DNA of 16,359 bases from Saprospiraceae bacterium UBA7687 (GTDB taxonomy: Bacteria > Bacteroidota > Bacteroidia > Chitinophagales > Saprospiraceae), in the NCBI GenBank assembly GCA_002482845.1, contig DLGT01000147.1, positions 1 through 16,359 on the forward strand. Reading direction: 5' to 3'. Shown in pieces: positions 1 to 6,531 of this stretch (positions are counted from its first letter, which is position 1; each line of letters opens with the position of its first letter). The position numbers and the translations under genes are program-made. A model generated the notes under the pieces. The model was not told where the DNA came from. It searched no databases and saw only the letters and a list, made by a program, of their open reading frames with translations.

Positions 1-978
1 GCAGCTTCTAAAAATGGTATACTTTTCAAAGGCAGTAATTTTTTAGACATCATTGCTAATATTCAAAATGTAGTGATGGATAAAACTGGCACTATGACCG
101 AAGGTGTTTTTAAAGTGCAAGATGTAGTATTAAAATCGGATCAAAACAAAGATGAAATATTACAAATGGTGAATGCCCTTGAAAGCCAAAGCACACACCC
201 TGTAGCTACTGCCATTCATCAATATGTAGGAAAAGTTGACAGTAATATCAAATTGGAAAATGTGGAAGAGATTTCTGGACATGGACTAAAAGCTATGGTC
301 AATGGTAAAGATATGTTAGTGGGTAATTTCAAATTGATGGATAAGTATGATATTGCCCATGATGTTGACTTTGGTTCTATTGTTTACACGATAATTGCTA
401 TCGCATATGACAGGAAATTTATTGGATATGTTACCATTGCAGATATTATCAAAGAAGATGCTCAGCTTACAATAGACAGATTAAAAGCACTTGGGGTAAA
501 AACAACTATGCTTAGTGGTGATAAAAGTAATGTTGTTCAGTTTGTAGCCAAATCTCTCGGGATTATCAATGCTTATGGAGATTTACTACCGGAAGACAAA
601 GTCAGTAAAGTAAAAGAAATCAAAGCTAAAAACGAAACCGTAGCTTTTGTAGGTGATGGTGTCAATGATGCCCCTGTGGTAGCACTGAGTGATGTTGGGA
701 TTGCAATGGGAGGATTGGGTAGCGATGCCACCATTGAAACGGCAGATGTTGTCATACAGGATGATATGCCAAGTAAAATACCTATGGCCATCAACATTGG
801 TAAACAAACCAAAAAGATTGTATGGCAAAATATTTCACTGGCCTTCGGTGTAAAAGCTATTGTACTCATACTTGGGGCAGGTGGTTTAGCCACGATGTGG
901 GAAGCCGTTTTTGCAGATGTTGGTGTGGCACTTTTGGCTATATTAAACGCAGTGAGGATACAGCGGATGAAGTTTTAA
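1..978 (+). CDS. Heavy-metal P1B-type ATPase (Zn/Cd/Pb exporter type), 5' truncated by window edge
   Basis: The reading frame is open from base 1, so the gene starts outside the window; 325 codons are present. This is the catalytic half of a metal-exporting P-type ATPase in the inner membrane. Visible in order: the phosphorylation motif DKTGTMT (Asp at codon 27 of the fragment), the STHPVA segment matching the HP signature of the P1B nucleotide-binding domain, LSGDK in the usual TGD position, the GDGVNDAP hinge, and two C-terminal membrane helices. Those helices keep a Lys in FGVKAIV and an Asp in FADVG. This pair is the metal-binding signature of the Zn/Cd/Pb (ZntA-like) subgroup, so Zn/Cd/Pb is inferred rather than Cu. 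The N-terminal metal-binding region and the CPC helix lie outside. The next gene converges on it, and the 110 bp between them hold only weak inverted repeats (1042-1048/1077-1083). Confidence 0.93.
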   Translation, partial: AASKNGILFKGSNFLDIIANIQNVVMDKTGTMTEGVFKVQDVVLKSDQNKDEILQMVNALESQSTHPVATAIHQYVGKVDSNIKLENVEEISGHGLKAMVNGKDMLVGNFKLMDKYDIAHDVDFGSIVYTIIAIAYDRKFIGYVTIADIIKEDAQLTIDRLKALGVKTTMLSGDKSNVVQFVAKSLGIINAYGDLLPEDKVSKVKEIKAKNETVAFVGDGVNDAPVVALSDVGIAMGGLGSDATIETADVVIQDDMPSKIPMAINIGKQTKKIVWQNISLAFGVKAIVLILGAGGLATMWEAVFADVGVALLAILNAVRIQRMKF

Positions 979-1088
979 TAAAGAATTATTTTAAAGAGGG
1001 ATTATTCAGAGACAAGAAATTTGATTGAATTTAAATTATTCAACCTAAAATCGAATTTGTGATTAATAGAAACCAATTAGGTTATTGC

Positions 1089-2105
1089 CTATTGGACAAC
1101 AACAATTGTTGACACTTCTAAATTTTGATCAGTTATAAAAGTTACTTTCCAAATCCCAAGTCCCAACCTACAACTCATTAACCCTGTATACATCAAATGG
1201 TGCGTTTCTAAGAGCTTCCCTGATTGGTTGGATATCTTCATGATTACTGGTCCTATGTAGTCCTTAATTTCAATGTAAAAGAGACCTTTGGATGGGTTTG
1301 GAAAGATGTTTACGATGTGGGATTTGGGTGGAATGTCTGTGTGGGTTTTGCAGAAACATCGTTCTGCGAGGGTCGGGTCGATCTCGAATGGGTTGACGTT
1401 AGACTGTATCCGACCAATGGCCATGGTCCGATCGTATTCTGCCGAATCCACTTTGTCAGTTCGATGCCATCGACAGATGTCGGGTAACATCGATGTAAAA
1501 AAGGTTTTCGACTTCCTTACTAATGTGGCTGCGTATATGGAGTAAAAGTAGAATAGCGCTCTGGCGATATCGCCTTTAATGGATTCCCGTGGTTCGAATA
1601 CATTTGATGCGGATTCTGAATATTGGTCGATAAGTTCCTGATTAGGACGTGTGAATACTTTGTCATTCAGCAACCAATATTTGGTTTTGTCATCAGGGAT
1701 GTCACTTAAGGGTGCATTCTTTCTCATGGTGTTGATACTGGCTTTCGAAGGCACCAGGTGATGCAGATCACCTAGTGCTGGCATCGCAGCTGATCCAAGT
1801 GACCTTGGGTATAGGTGTTCTGTTTGGATGCCATACTTGGCAGTCCAGGATAAGATGTTGGTACCTGATGGAACTGGTATTTTGTATCCAGAATAAAAGC
1901 ATTCCAATGAATCGTTATGTAGGAAGATATCATTGTACAGTTTGATTCGTGCCTGATCGTAAGGGAGGACGGTTTTGGGCGTGTAGTATTTTCTGATCTC
2001 GGTGATCAGGGTGTCTCGATGGAGTCCGGGGAAGATGATTTCTTGGGAGAGTAGGAATGAGGTTAAGAATGAGAATAAGGTTAAGATTAGAAATTTGAAT
2101 TTCAT
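1089..2105 (-). CDS. Secreted endonuclease I (EndA/NucM family) with type IX sorting domain
   Basis: Extracellular or periplasmic non-specific nuclease. With the ATG at 2105 the protein has 338 residues. Residues 1-21 form a signal peptide (MKFKF, hydrophobic core, then SQ). The frame stays open upstream to a TTG at 2144, but that start would put a polar stretch before the signal, so I prefer 2105. Family hallmarks are TEHLYPRS (catalytic His about 97), DLHHLVPS (113-120), the N-x-x-R-K-N segment (about 125-130) and EPRESIKGDIARA (171-183). Residues about 263-338 match a type IX C-terminal sorting domain: the PNPSKG motif, a beta-rich body, then a LGIWKV strand and a final STIVVVQ. The protein is therefore probably exported by the T9SS that PorX (7474-9036) regulates. 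The gene looks somewhat more GC-rich than its neighbours. It converges on the ATPase gene. Confidence 0.9.
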   Translation of the reverse strand: MKFKFLILTLFSFLTSFLLSQEIIFPGLHRDTLITEIRKYYTPKTVLPYDQARIKLYNDIFLHNDSLECFYSGYKIPVPSGTNILSWTAKYGIQTEHLYPRSLGSAAMPALGDLHHLVPSKASINTMRKNAPLSDIPDDKTKYWLLNDKVFTRPNQELIDQYSESASNVFEPRESIKGDIARALFYFYSIYAATLVRKSKTFFTSMLPDICRWHRTDKVDSAEYDRTMAIGRIQSNVNPFEIDPTLAERCFCKTHTDIPPKSHIVNIFPNPSKGLFYIEIKDYIGPVIMKISNQSGKLLETHHLMYTGLMSCRLGLGIWKVTFITDQNLEVSTIVVVQ

Positions 2106-2151
2106 TTTTGATATTTTTAGTGATTTAACAGTTTTGTATTTCAATTAATCA

Positions 2152-2548
2152 TTGCCTTATGCCGGCATGGCAGATACTTTTTGCATTGCTCAAAAAGTAT
2201 CCAAAAACGCTAGTTCAAAAAAAGGCGATTGCATAGCATCGTTCATTCTCAAATCAAAATGCTTTTTCTATCGCAGAGGACTAGTAGTTTTAAAATTTGA
2301 AAGTAATTGCGATAGACGCACTTTAGATTTTTCTTTCACTATCGCTTGTTTTTTGAACGGAATGCAGAGTAAAAAAAAAGAGTGCTGCGAATGCTGGGCG
2401 TCAACGCAGCAACTCTTCCCATACAGCTTTCTGCATGAATCTGGATATGAAAAACAACAAATGCCCAGAGAATTATTATTTATAGTGGTTGTAAAATGCA
2501 GTCCTGACCGGCGTCAGGACTGCGACGAACAAAACCCCTCAAAATGTA
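2152..2548. repeat. Non-coding foldback-rich stretch (several inverted repeats)
   Basis: There is no convincing gene between the endonuclease start and the AAA+ ATPase stop. The stretch is packed with self-complementary segments. Hairpin A has perfect 11-bp arms at 2173-2183 and 2191-2201 with a 7-nt loop. A nested foldback pairs 2213-2222 with 2349-2358 (GTTCAAAAAA/TTTTTTGAAC), then 2226-2229 with 2341-2344, and inside it 2268-2275 with 2308-2315 (CTATCGCA/TGCGATAG). Hairpin C (2380-2389 with 2405-2415) has one bulged base. Hairpin D (2498-2508 with 2513-2523) has perfect 11-bp arms and a CGGC tetraloop. This fits an interspersed palindromic repeat or a structured RNA; the sequence alone cannot say which. 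The plus-strand reading frame across it has no recognisable protein features. Confidence 0.6.
2498..2523. repeat. GC-rich hairpin, 11-bp perfect stem, CGGC loop
   Basis: GCAGTCCTGAC and GTCAGGACTGC flank a 4-nt loop, 26 bp downstream of the ATPase stop codon in the direction of its transcription. It could stop or stabilise the 3' end of the minus-strand three-gene transcript. No run of T follows on the minus strand, so it is not a classic intrinsic terminator. Confidence 0.55.
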
Positions 2549-3253
2549 TCACTTACGCTTATCTGGTGATTCAGCAGTATATTGTATCCAATTACACATC
2601 TCACGAAGGCGGCTTCTGACTCGCTCACCATAATGGTGTTCGATCTGATCAGCTGTTAGGTTGGATGTGAAATGTGTTAGCACTTGTCTTGTCTGAAATA
2701 AATTGTATCTCATCAGGATGACTTGACCCATGGCATTAGCCTGTGTTCCAAAATGCCTTACCTCATCTTCAGTACCAAGATCATCGAAGCAGTATGATGT
2801 GTTGATCGTATTATGGTCCACATAGTCCACATAATTACGACCAAAGTTCATTAAGACTGGAGATCCTTGGTCCATATACTCCAAGGAGAGCTGCTGACAA
2901 GTTTTCATTCTGAATCGATCTTTATACCCAAGGAACTGGCGTACAAGCTTCATATGAACGGTTTTCCCTACCCCAGTCTTTCCTGAAAGAAAAAGTCCTT
3001 TATTGACATTAATGTCATAATGCTTGCACAAATCTTCATCACCTGTAAAGTAGGCGTAGAACTGAAGTAATACGTGATTGTCTTCCTGGTACAATTTGAA
3101 GTGCTGACCATACATAATCTTTCCTTTGATCTCCATCAAGCTGACGAAGTGTTCGAAGTTAAAGTTTTTTCGAGTAATCTGCGTTTGGATCCGTAGGTAC
3201 TCCTGAAGGACGGAGTCCGGAACGATGTGATTGCTGATTCTGGTTGTTTGCAT
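2549..3253 (-). CDS. DnaC/IstB-like AAA+ ATPase of a mobile-element replication module
   Basis: 234 residues, soluble. It carries a Walker A box GKTGVGKT (91-98), a Walker B-like YCFDDLG (154-160), a sensor-1 type TSN (196-198) and an Arg-finger region ERVRSRLREM (210-219). This set and its order are those of helicase-loader-like ATPases (DnaC, IstB). Similar proteins are common in Bacteroidota mobile elements, where they are thought to help load a replicative helicase; that role is inferred here. It is the third gene of a minus-strand cassette. Its ATG at 3253 lies inside the preceding gene, giving a 95-bp overlap in another frame. The N-terminal residues before the P-loop domain read like real protein, so I keep this start; Met40 or Met47 would remove or nearly remove the overlap. 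The overlap suggests translational coupling. Confidence 0.85.
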   Translation of the reverse strand: MQTTRISNHIVPDSVLQEYLRIQTQITRKNFNFEHFVSLMEIKGKIMYGQHFKLYQEDNHVLLQFYAYFTGDEDLCKHYDINVNKGLFLSGKTGVGKTVHMKLVRQFLGYKDRFRMKTCQQLSLEYMDQGSPVLMNFGRNYVDYVDHNTINTSYCFDDLGTEDEVRHFGTQANAMGQVILMRYNLFQTRQVLTHFTSNLTADQIEHHYGERVRSRLREMCNWIQYTAESPDKRK

Positions 3254-3875
3254 AATATAAATTATTTGATGGTGAAGAATTACGATTGTCTAGCGATGAA
3301 GCGTATTTGGGGTCGGTGAGTGGGTCGAATGATGACTGGGTGCTACTATCAGTCTCATTACTTGGGATGCCCTCTCTTAAGTAAATTGTTTTCTCGAGAA
3401 CTAATGAGCCACGTCCATTGTATAGATCTGCTCTGGACCGAATATCTTTAGAATTATTATTACTAGTATCATGGAATAGGTAACCGCTTTTCTTTTGCTC
3501 ATTTGCCAAACTAGAATGATTAGTTAATCCAAATACAGATATTTTAATTCTATTATCTTCAAATTCTAAGGTCGAGATACAATAAAAACTCTTTTCAAAT
3601 TTTGATTTCGATGGGTAATATCTGATTAAATCAAGAGCTTCCATTTCTCTGATGACACGATAAAAACTTTCTTTAGATTTTAATCCAGCATATTTCATTA
3701 TCTCATCCCGTGTGGGTGAAATTGGATTATTAAAAAACGAAATATTCCAAATTCTAAATAGGGACAAGTAAACTGCGATGTGTGTAAAATTAATAGAATC
3801 AACTGTTCCTACGATTTCAAGAAACACGTCCAAATGCTTAATAAAGTTGACTGGTGTATGGGTTGATGGTTTCAT
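3159..3875 (-). CDS. Winged-helix, replication-initiator-like protein
   Basis: 238 residues, starting at an ATG only 16 bp after the stop of the HTH gene. The N-terminal 110 residues resemble a protein family that is common in Bacteroidota conjugative and mobilizable elements. The pattern is NFIKHLDVF, then THIAVYLSLFRIWN, then NPISPTRDEIMKYAGLKSKE-SFYRVIREMEALDLIRYYPS. The last part is a winged helix-turn-helix with a recognition helix and a wing. The C-terminal part (from about 140) is polar and rich in Ser and Asn, so probably disordered, and its last 31 codons overlap the ATPase gene. Placed between an excisionase-like HTH protein and a DnaC-like loader, it is most likely the origin-binding or primosome protein of the element. 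I recognise the family pattern but no named gene, and a purely regulatory role is possible. Confidence 0.75.
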   Translation of the reverse strand: MKPSTHTPVNFIKHLDVFLEIVGTVDSINFTHIAVYLSLFRIWNISFFNNPISPTRDEIMKYAGLKSKESFYRVIREMEALDLIRYYPSKSKFEKSFYCISTLEFEDNRIKISVFGLTNHSSLANEQKKSGYLFHDTSNNNSKDIRSRADLYNGRGSLVLEKTIYLREGIPSNETDSSTQSSFDPLTDPKYASSLDNRNSSPSNNLYYANNQNQQSHRSGLRPSGVPTDPNADYSKKL

Positions 3876-3891
3876 ATAATAAGCTGATAAG

Positions 3892-4185
3892 TCATGAAAC
3901 TTTAGCCTTTAATGGCTTCTTAAATTTATTCATCAGTTGAATCACATCATCCCAATCATAGTAAATTGTACCACCTAATTTTGTATAGGGTAATACTCTT
4001 GCATTTCTTAAATTCTGTAAAGAAGCTGAGGACATATCTAAACGTTCTTGTAACTCTAAGTTTTTAAGAAATTTTTTCTCAGCTGGTTTTAGGGCAGCTA
4101 GATCGCTAATGAGTTGTTTGATTTCGGTGATGATTTCCTGTTTAAATTCGCGAAGATCATCGGTTGTTAATATTTCTGCTGGCAT
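3892..4185 (-). CDS. Excisionase/MerR-like helix-turn-helix protein
   Basis: From the ATG at 4185 this is a 97-residue DNA-binding protein. Residues about 4-35 form an acidic amphipathic helix (DLREFKQEIITEIKQLI). The second half is a HTH_17-type winged helix: NLELQERLDMSSASLQNLRN, then LPYTKLGGTIYYDWDDVIQLM, ending in a Lys-rich tail. This fold is typical of excisionases and of small regulators in Bacteroidota mobile elements. The frame is open further upstream to an ATG at 4236 and a GTG at 4242. I chose 4185 because the protein pattern begins there, and because the two longer starts would put the start codon inside the repeat cluster at 4236-4265, which looks like an operator. It is first in a cassette with the winged-helix and AAA+ genes and probably controls the cassette or element excision (inference). 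Confidence 0.78.
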   Translation of the reverse strand: MPAEILTTDDLREFKQEIITEIKQLISDLAALKPAEKKFLKNLELQERLDMSSASLQNLRNARVLPYTKLGGTIYYDWDDVIQLMNKFKKPLKAKVS

Positions 4186-4235
4186 GGTAACTGTGTGTTT
4201 TTGTTGCTGCAAAGGTGAAGGGTTGTCAAAAATCA

Positions 4236-4265
4236 TTTTCACAAGGTGTTCACAAGTTGTGAAAA
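4236..4265. promoter_or_regulatory. Operator-like repeat cluster upstream of the HTH gene
   Basis: TTTTCACAA (4236-4244) and TTGTGAAAA (4257-4265) form a perfect 9-bp inverted repeat. TTCACAAG also occurs twice as a direct repeat 11 bp apart (4238-4245 and 4249-4256). The right arm overlaps a minus-strand TATTTTTC (4268-4261), one base off the Bacteroidota -7 consensus TAnnTTTG. A third copy, TTCACAAGG, lies at 4400-4408. About one helical turn between repeats right before a DNA-binding protein gene suggests autoregulation, or iterons of an origin. Confidence 0.5.
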
Positions 4266-4617
4266 ATAATTATAATTTTTATCTGTAGAACTAGACCCAA
4301 CAACATCAAGAAATCCAGTAATCTATTAGGTTTGTTTCATTTTTAGTAGATGTATTTTTTTTCAAAAAATAGAGAAAAAGACTATAAACAGAATTAATCT
4401 TCACAAGGTCGACAAAATTTCAGAATAAAAAATTAATAATACCCTAACAACAACACACCTACAAAACAATATAAGGCTATTTCCAATTAAACAGAATCAT
4501 ACAAGTTAAAACAGTTTAAGTTTATTTCCAAAATTGAGTAACCTTATAAAAAATCTTAATATTTTACGCCCTAAAAACCACCTTCATAAACGAATAATAT
4601 TAAATTTTTGGAGTTCA

Positions 4618-4799
4618 ATGGCAAAATACTACAGCATTAAGGCAAAACGAGCGCCATCATCAAATTAGACGGTTTAAAACTTGATTTACAAATTAGTGTG
4701 AGAAGAGATAAAAAAATCATCTCATTATTTTTTGACAATAGCTATAAATCTGATTTAGAGAAAATGGCGCGGCCCCCTGGTGCGAGTGCCCCGCTATGA
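4618..4799 (+). pseudogene. Possible decayed short reading frame ending in a GC-rich block
   Basis: An ATG at 4618 opens 16 codons (MAKYYSIKAKRAPSSN) to a TAG. Another frame then continues from about 4647 to a TGA at 4797 with protein-like content (IIKLDGLKLDLQISVRRDKK, then ISLFFDNSYKSDLEKM). Joining the two needs one frameshift near 4650. The last codons run into an abrupt GC-rich block (about 4765-4795) that reads as Ala/Pro/Gly and looks like foreign sequence. I do not recognise the product. In AT-rich DNA an open stretch of about 50 codons can arise by chance. Confidence 0.2.
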
Positions 4800-4886
4800 G
4801 TTTTGCATTTCTTTTTTGAATTTTTATTTTTTTTTTGCGTTTGAAGTTTATTAAGTTTTATAATGTTTATATATGTTTAGTTATTT

Positions 4887-5043
4887 ATGGTACTGTCTCG
4901 AGTTCGTCTCGAGTTCGTTTAACGGTACTATTACAAGTCGGTCTAACGGTACTACATCGGTCGGTCAAAGGCAGTCATCGGTCGGTCAGACGAACGCACT
5001 CGTACGTTTTACGAACAGGACACCGACCGATGAAAAATACCAT
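4887..5043. repeat. Repeat-dense, structured non-coding island
   Basis: About 157 bp bounded by ATGGTA (4887-4892) and TACCAT (5038-5043). Inside are a tandem 11-mer TCTCGAGTTCG (4896-4906, 4907-4917); two copies of TAACGGTACTA (4920-4930, 4944-4954); two copies of CATCGGTCGGTCA (4955-4967, 4976-4988) with an inverted partner ACCGACCGATG (5022-5032); and GTTCGT twice (4902-4907, 4913-4918) opposed by ACGAAC twice (4990-4995, 5011-5016). The GC content is clearly above that of the surrounding AT-rich DNA. The arrangement allows a folded-back structure or a multi-site protein-binding array. The overlapping plus-strand frames only reflect these repeats. Confidence 0.55.
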
Positions 5044-5222
5044 ATAATTGTCTTAAATTTAAATATTTGATATTGAATTATGAATTTTCAAGGAAAAGTA
5101 CTGTTTTACAATTTCAATCTACCACTAAATATTCACCAGATACTTTCTTTAAAATAATTATGAAAGTGTCAAAAAATATGTCTTAAAAATAGTTTTCTTA
5201 ATATTTTGAAGGTTCGCTAAAA

Positions 5223-5242
5223 TGCACTAAATTGCACTAAAT
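5223..5242. repeat. Perfect tandem repeat of a 10-bp unit (two copies)
   Basis: TGCACTAAAT occurs twice back to back, preceded by a partial GCTAAAA at 5215-5221. The 10-bp unit is close to one helical turn. It could be a protein-binding site; the function is unknown. Confidence 0.4.
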
Positions 5243-5366
5243 TATATGCGACTGCGCAACGACATTTTTAAATATAAAGATATTTAATATATATACTTTG
5301 AACATTTTAAATAAAATACACTAAGGCGTTGGAAATATGATCTGTCCCAGCCGGATCACAAATCGT

Positions 5367-5418
5367 AACGCCAAACAAGGTCAAATCTCATCAGATTTCT
5401 TGTTTGGCGTTTGTTTTT
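5367..5418 (+). terminator. Strong stem-loop followed by T residues (intrinsic terminator-like)
   Basis: AACGCCAAACAAG (5367-5379) pairs perfectly with CTTGTTTGGCGTT (5399-5411). Above a 3-nt bulge, AAATCT pairs with AGATTT around a CATC loop. TGTTTTT follows on the plus strand, so the orientation is plus. No plus-strand protein gene lies upstream, which suggests either an untranslated plus-strand transcript or a terminal structure of the mobile element. Confidence 0.5.
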
Positions 5419-5612
5419 CAAGGAGTTATGAAATTTATTAGTGGTAAAAAGCATTAAACAATTTGAGACTTTTAGTCACCAATATCGCAAAATGTACTAC
5501 TATTTGGCACCATACAGACACCAAATACAATAATTATTTCAGGGTAACAGATGTTTGATTGGTCATCAGAAACAAAAAATCAACACTATTTTTGTGAAAA
5601 TGCTTTATGTAA

Positions 5613-6482
5613 TTACAAAAACAAATCACTACTGAGATATCTGTCTCCTCTATCACAACAAATAAACACAATACAGCCACTCTCTAATTCTGATGCTAAC
5701 TTAATAGCAATCGTGGCAGCTCCTCCCGAACTCATTCCAGAAAATATGCCCTCTCTTAAAGCAAGAGCTTTAGCCATTACTGTGGATTCTTCTTGGGAGA
5801 CATCTAGAATGCTATCCACTCGAGATGAGTCAAATATTTTGGGCAAATATTCTGGTGTCCATCTCCTAATGCCAGGTATTGCAGACCCTTCTGTAGGTTG
5901 GCAACCTATGATTTGGATGTTTGGATTTTTTTCTTTTAGGTACATAGATGTTCCTATGATGGTGCCAGTCGTACCCATGGAACTCACAAAATGGGTGACT
6001 TCTCCATTTGTCATTTCCCATATTTCTGATCCAGTAGTTTTGTAGTGAGCAAGGTAATTATCTTTGTTTGAAAATTGGTCAAGCATAAAATATCCATCTT
6101 GTTTTGACTTCTCTTCGGCATAATCTCTACAATCTTCTATCGTATCTAGTAAAATTACCTTTGCACCAAAAGCTTCCATAATTTGGGTACGTTCTTTGGT
6201 TGAGTTGGATGGCATGATCAATTCTATAGGAATATTGTATGTCCCTGCTATCATTGCTAAAGCTATGCCAGTATTGCCGCTTGTGGCCTCTATTAAGGTG
6301 GTATCGGATTTTATATCACCACGTTCCATAGCCGATTGTATCATATTCAATGCTGCTCTATCTTTGACACTTCCGCCAGGATTATGTCCTTCCATTTTAG
6401 CGAAAACTTTTACCTTTTTTGAAGTATTAAGATTTAGTAATTCTACAAGTGGTGTATTACCTACTAGGTCAATTATTCTCAT
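5613..6482 (-). CDS. cysM: Cysteine synthase B (O-acetylserine sulfhydrylase)
   Basis: A cytosolic PLP enzyme of 289 residues that makes L-cysteine from O-acetylserine and sulfide; CysM-type enzymes can also use thiosulfate. The PLP lysine is K40 in NPGGSVKDR. The substrate loop TSGNTG is at 67-72, the phosphate-binding GTTGT at 170-174, and the SGMSSGGA segment at 248-255. The stretch GCQPTEGSAIPGIRRW (193-208) is characteristic of CysM rather than CysK, as is the compact length. The protein ends in the usual CDRGDRYLS segment and is complete. It lies 49 bp downstream of cysE on the same strand, so the two consecutive steps of cysteine synthesis are probably co-transcribed. The start at 6482 gives the expected N-terminus MRIIDLVGNTPLVEL. 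Confidence 0.93.
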   Translation of the reverse strand: MRIIDLVGNTPLVELLNLNTSKKVKVFAKMEGHNPGGSVKDRAALNMIQSAMERGDIKSDTTLIEATSGNTGIALAMIAGTYNIPIELIMPSNSTKERTQIMEAFGAKVILLDTIEDCRDYAEEKSKQDGYFMLDQFSNKDNYLAHYKTTGSEIWEMTNGEVTHFVSSMGTTGTIIGTSMYLKEKNPNIQIIGCQPTEGSAIPGIRRWTPEYLPKIFDSSRVDSILDVSQEESTVMAKALALREGIFSGMSSGGAATIAIKLASELESGCIVFICCDRGDRYLSSDLFL

Positions 6483-6531
6483 TGTTAGGTATTTATATTT
6501 TACTTAATTTTTTGTAAAAGAATGAATTGAA

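Larger units (their letters stand above)
4266..5612. other. Long AT-rich gene-poor region of the accessory island
   Basis: About 1.35 kb with no convincing protein gene. It holds, in order: an isolated TTCACAAGG copy (4400-4408); a short possible decayed reading frame ending in a GC-rich block (4618-4799); long T tracts (about 4807-4840); a repeat-dense island of much higher GC (4887-5043); a perfect 10-bp tandem repeat (5223-5242); two competing stem-loops, the second followed by T residues (5325-5418); and a 7-bp inverted repeat (5501-5507/5521-5527). A 9-codon reading frame at 5428-5457 has AAGGAG two bases before its ATG, but nothing else supports it. The region could contain an origin, attachment site or small RNA of the element; none is proven. 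Confidence 0.5.

Noticed and set aside
2106..2144. TTG-initiated extension of the endonuclease
   Set aside because: It would put 13 polar residues before a normal signal peptide; the ATG at 2105 fits better.
2152..2619. 155-codon plus-strand reading frame
   Set aside because: Starts in the foldback-rich stretch and ends antisense inside the ATPase gene; Cys/Lys/Phe-rich with no domain pattern. The inverted repeats explain the sequence better.
4887..5043. CRISPR array
   Set aside because: The repeats are short (11-13 bp), differ from each other, are not regularly spaced and have no cas genes nearby.
4835..5070. Two overlapping plus-strand frames of 65-70 codons
   Set aside because: Both are translations of the repeat island at 4887-5043; the repeated TVL, RSV and VSSS-like content follows from the DNA repeats.
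5367..5411. Integron attC-like site
   Set aside because: The ends AACGCC/GGCGTT recall attC, but the stem is almost fully paired and lacks the consensus RYYYAAC/GTTRRRY boxes and the extrahelical bases.
5428..5457. 9-codon frame MKFISGKKH after an AAGGAG
   Set aside because: The spacing of 2 bp to the ATG is too short, Bacteroidota seldom depend on this site, and no gene follows on the plus strand for a leader peptide to control.
5551..6045. 164-codon plus-strand frame
   Set aside because: Mostly antisense to cysM, whose protein motifs are unmistakable.
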